64,000 nucleotides of DNA from Nitrospirota bacterium. GTDB lineage: Bacteria > Nitrospirota > Thermodesulfovibrionia > Thermodesulfovibrionales > UBA6898. The stretch is from positions 186,001 to 250,000 of the forward strand of contig JAJZPM010000003.1 in assembly GCA_021811105.1 (NCBI GenBank), given 5' to 3'. Made by a program: the position numbers and the translations under genes. Position 1 is the stretch's first letter. Each line of letters begins with the position of its first letter. Positions 62,200-64,000 of this stretch are shown one piece after another. Below the pieces are notes generated by a model. It saw nothing but the letters and a program-made list of their open reading frames with translations, was not told where the DNA came from and did not search any database.

Positions 62200-62649
62200 T
62201 TATTTCCGCCTCCATAGCGGTATGCCTTTGTCGTCCCTCAGCTTCCAGGTCTTTCCGCCTTTCCGGATTTCGTCGGCAATGATGACAGACTTGCCGTCGA
62301 GCGTGATCCGTGAGCCGCTGACCGTGACCCTGTCTTTCGGCTGGACCTTTATCCCTTCCTTCTCGATATACCATGAAGGCCCGAGGTGGACGGAAACCGT
62401 GCCCTTGTCCGATTTCAGGGTGAAGTGGACCCCGTGAGACATTCCCTTCATCGGCATCACCTTCTCGACTGAAAGGACTTCGCCTTCATCCGTCTCGACG
62501 GTGGCCGGGTTGTACAGCCTGTTGAACTTACTCCCGGCTTCCCAACCATCGCCTTTCCCCATCCCCTTCGCCAGGGCGGCAATGGGGATCATCGCACATA
62601 AAAAAAACGCAACGCCCAGAATCGTCAGTGCAGCAAGATTTTTTCTCAT
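62200..62649 (-). CDS. Periplasmic OB-fold-like protein of unknown function
   Basis: 149 residues. Signal peptide (NLAALTILGVAFFLCAMIPI), then a Gly-rich stretch and a beta-barrel-like part: TDEGEVLSVEKVMPM, GVHFTLKSDKGTVSVHLG, GPSWYIEKEGIKVQPKDRVT. Similar small secreted proteins are annotated only as hypothetical or nucleic-acid binding; the role is unknown. GGAGG is present before the ATG. It sits between mlaC and mlaA on the - strand and could be a periplasmic accessory. Confidence 0.75.
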   Translation of the reverse strand: MRKNLAALTILGVAFFLCAMIPIAALAKGMGKGDGWEAGSKFNRLYNPATVETDEGEVLSVEKVMPMKGMSHGVHFTLKSDKGTVSVHLGPSWYIEKEGIKVQPKDRVTVSGSRITLDGKSVIIADEIRKGGKTWKLRDDKGIPLWRRK

Positions 62650-62852
62650 GATTTCCTCCTCTTAGTCTTAACAGATCCGCCCGGTCTCAACCCTGAACGA
62701 TGCTATACTGCCAGTCGATTTACTGCACCTTGCAAAAAATGTGCATCTGCCTACTTTTCTCTTCGCGCACCGTTCCTCTACGTCATTATCTACTACTTAT
62801 CACTGAAAGTGTCCCTCTGCAAGACATCACCCGTAGTACATGCAACGGTCGG

Positions 62853-63659
62853 CTACTGCCGGTCTTTCTCCTGATAGAGCGGCCCGGTATACTCCCCGCC
62901 CTCCACCTTGCTCTTCCGGTACTGGTAATAGGCGTTGCGCATCGCGATATAAGGTTCGACGGCCGACTCCTTGAAATCCTCGTAATCCCCGATCTTCAGG
63001 GAAGTGTCGTTGACCTGCTCGTACCCCTCGACCGCCAATGAATCCCTAAAAGGAGTTATGTAGCTCTCGGGGGTCAGGAAATAATCGCCTGCCATGCCGA
63101 CGCTGTCCCTGAAACAAGAAGGCCCCAAAAAAGGCCAGATGATATAAAAGCCGTCGGGAATACCGTATCTCCCGAAGGTCTGGCCCATGTCCTTGTTTCC
63201 TGTCCCGATGTCGGGGTTCGCCTTGACGATCTCAAACATCCCGCCGATGCCCGCCGTGCTGTTCACTATGAACCTGCCGAGTTCAGCGACCGCAGCATGG
63301 AACCTCAACTGAAGGATCGAATTCGCAAACCGTACCGGAAAGGCGACGTTATTGACCGCATTCCGTACCCTGATCCTCCCCCATTCGGGAACAAAGAAGT
63401 TGTAGAGTTTCGCCGTCGGCTTCATCACCCAGAAATAGAGTCTGTCGTTGAACGTGAACATCGCGCGGTTCCATGGTTCGAGCGGATCGACCATCCCGCC
63501 TTCTTCCTGCATCGTCTCATCAGGGCCGCCCGTCGGCGCCTCGTCCGAGACCGCGGTGACAGACTGGCCGTCCGACCGGTCCTCTTCGGCGGAAGAATAC
63601 AGGGGCAGAAGGATAATGAACAACATTGCAAGCAAAATGAAGCGGATTCTCTTTTTCAT
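62853..63659 (-). CDS. mlaA: MlaA/VacJ-type lipid-asymmetry protein
   Basis: 268 residues. The diagnostic DPLEPWNRAMFTFNDRLYFW is followed by FVPEWGRIRVRNAVNNVAFP and FGRYGIPDGFYIIWPFLGPS, all typical of the outer-membrane component that removes mislocalised phospholipid. E. coli MlaA is a lipoprotein; here the signal peptide (MLFIILLPLYSSAEE) has no lipobox Cys, so it should be cleaved by signal peptidase I. An acidic linker precedes the domain. It faces mlaEFDC from the opposite strand. Confidence 0.92.
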   Translation of the reverse strand: MKKRIRFILLAMLFIILLPLYSSAEEDRSDGQSVTAVSDEAPTGGPDETMQEEGGMVDPLEPWNRAMFTFNDRLYFWVMKPTAKLYNFFVPEWGRIRVRNAVNNVAFPVRFANSILQLRFHAAVAELGRFIVNSTAGIGGMFEIVKANPDIGTGNKDMGQTFGRYGIPDGFYIIWPFLGPSCFRDSVGMAGDYFLTPESYITPFRDSLAVEGYEQVNDTSLKIGDYEDFKESAVEPYIAMRNAYYQYRKSKVEGGEYTGPLYQEKDRQ

Positions 63660-63715
63660 CTTTATAGCCCGTCCTTTGCAGGGATTTACCTAACTTCCAT
63701 CTGCTGCATGCGCCG

Positions 63716-64000
63716 TCAATATTGCATCACCTCGTCGATGCCCTTCAGTATCCTCTCGACGGTCGGCATGTAATAATCCTCAAGCTTCGGAAGGGGAAGC
63801 ACCGCATCATATCCCGTCACCCTTTTGATCGGCCCCTTCAGATAAAGCATTGCGTCTTCCGCGATGGATGCAGAGATCTCCGCCCCAAACCCGCCGGTCT
63901 TAGGTGCTTCGTGCACTATGACTACCCTGCCGGTCTTCTTTACCGAGGCATACACCGTCTCTTCGTCAAAGGGATTCAGGGTCATCAGATCGATCACCTC
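63716..64000 (-). CDS. 2-oxoacid dehydrogenase E1 beta subunit, C-terminal part
   Basis: The frame is open at the window edge and gives about 94 residues of a transketolase C-terminal domain: VIDLMTLNPFDEETVYASVK, then VVIVHEAPKTGGFGAEISAS and YDAVLPLPKLEDYYMPTVER. This matches the beta chain of pyruvate or branched-chain 2-oxoacid dehydrogenases. It would supply the E1 activity for the E2 encoded at 57007. It lies 56 bp upstream of mlaA, on the same strand. Confidence 0.88.
   Translation of the reverse strand, partial: EVIDLMTLNPFDEETVYASVKKTGRVVIVHEAPKTGGFGAEISASIAEDAMLYLKGPIKRVTGYDAVLPLPKLEDYYMPTVERILKGIDEVMQY

Noticed and set aside
1-64000. tRNA, rRNA, riboswitch and CRISPR features
   Set aside because: The intergenic regions were read on both strands; no cloverleaf with a GGTTCGA arm, no rRNA stretch, no known riboswitch consensus and no spaced repeat array was recognised. 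A covariance-model scan would be needed to exclude weak cases.

Overview
The window looks like the chromosome of a Gram-negative, largely anaerobic, respiratory bacterium. It encodes periplasmic multiheme c-type cytochromes, an outer-membrane lipid transport (Mla) system, ferredoxin-dependent 2-oxoacid chemistry and an ADP-forming acyl-CoA synthetase subunit. The general look (GC-rich, many short palindromic repeats, hybrid kinases) suggests Nitrospirota or a neighbouring deep-branching lineage. This is an inference from gene content, since no rRNA or tRNA was found.

Positions 240-10798 hold a coherent catabolic block on the + strand: iorAB, a PaaK-type arylacetate-CoA ligase, a double ACT-domain protein, a complete branched-chain-type ABC importer (livKHMGF) and a second PaaK paralogue. 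Together they read as uptake and oxidative breakdown of aromatic or branched amino acids through arylpyruvate to arylacetyl-CoA. A secreted seven-heme cytochrome with internal duplications follows on the - strand (10874-13198). Positions 13.6-22.5 kb are mixed housekeeping: DAHP synthase, two thioredoxin-reductase-like flavoproteins, Smr protein, pseudouridine synthase, GH57 enzyme, a GroES-like protein with a long histone-H1-like tail, and a DUF4388/J-domain/TPR protein. Positions 22.5-23.6 kb are a small AT-richer accessory patch with a decayed ORF6N (phage-type) remnant.

Positions 23.7-39.7 kb carry UvrD-type helicase, CBS + HPP pair, endonuclease III (with one iron-sulfur Cys replaced by His), a second seven-heme cytochrome, FtsY, MreB, and a nitric-oxide reductase block (carboxymuconolactone decarboxylase-like, DUF488, two-heme NorC, NorB) abutting an Ada-like repair protein. 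Positions 39.8-55 kb are a zone of genome damage. A GGDEF-EAL gene is fused to a truncated Cache/ABC_sub_bind gene and split by a 222-bp MITE-like element. A 105-bp duplicate of the 5' end of nagZ flanks a binding-protein/hybrid-kinase pair. A putA gene is split by an intact IS630-family element with TA target duplication. A DoxX gene is fused in frame to a truncated DUF488 gene.

Positions 55-64 kb hold a small cytochrome c, an acdA-dihydrolipoyl acyltransferase operon, a GumN/TraB protein, the mlaEFDC phospholipid transport genes, mlaA, and the end of a 2-oxoacid dehydrogenase E1 beta gene. At least three families of short palindromic repeats are dispersed through the window; copies sit in or against broken genes. 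No CRISPR array, riboswitch, prophage or obvious defence system was seen. The most unusual items are the GroES-H1 fusion, the Cys-to-His endonuclease III, the seven-heme repeat cytochrome, the fused NorC, and the set of element-associated gene chimeras.
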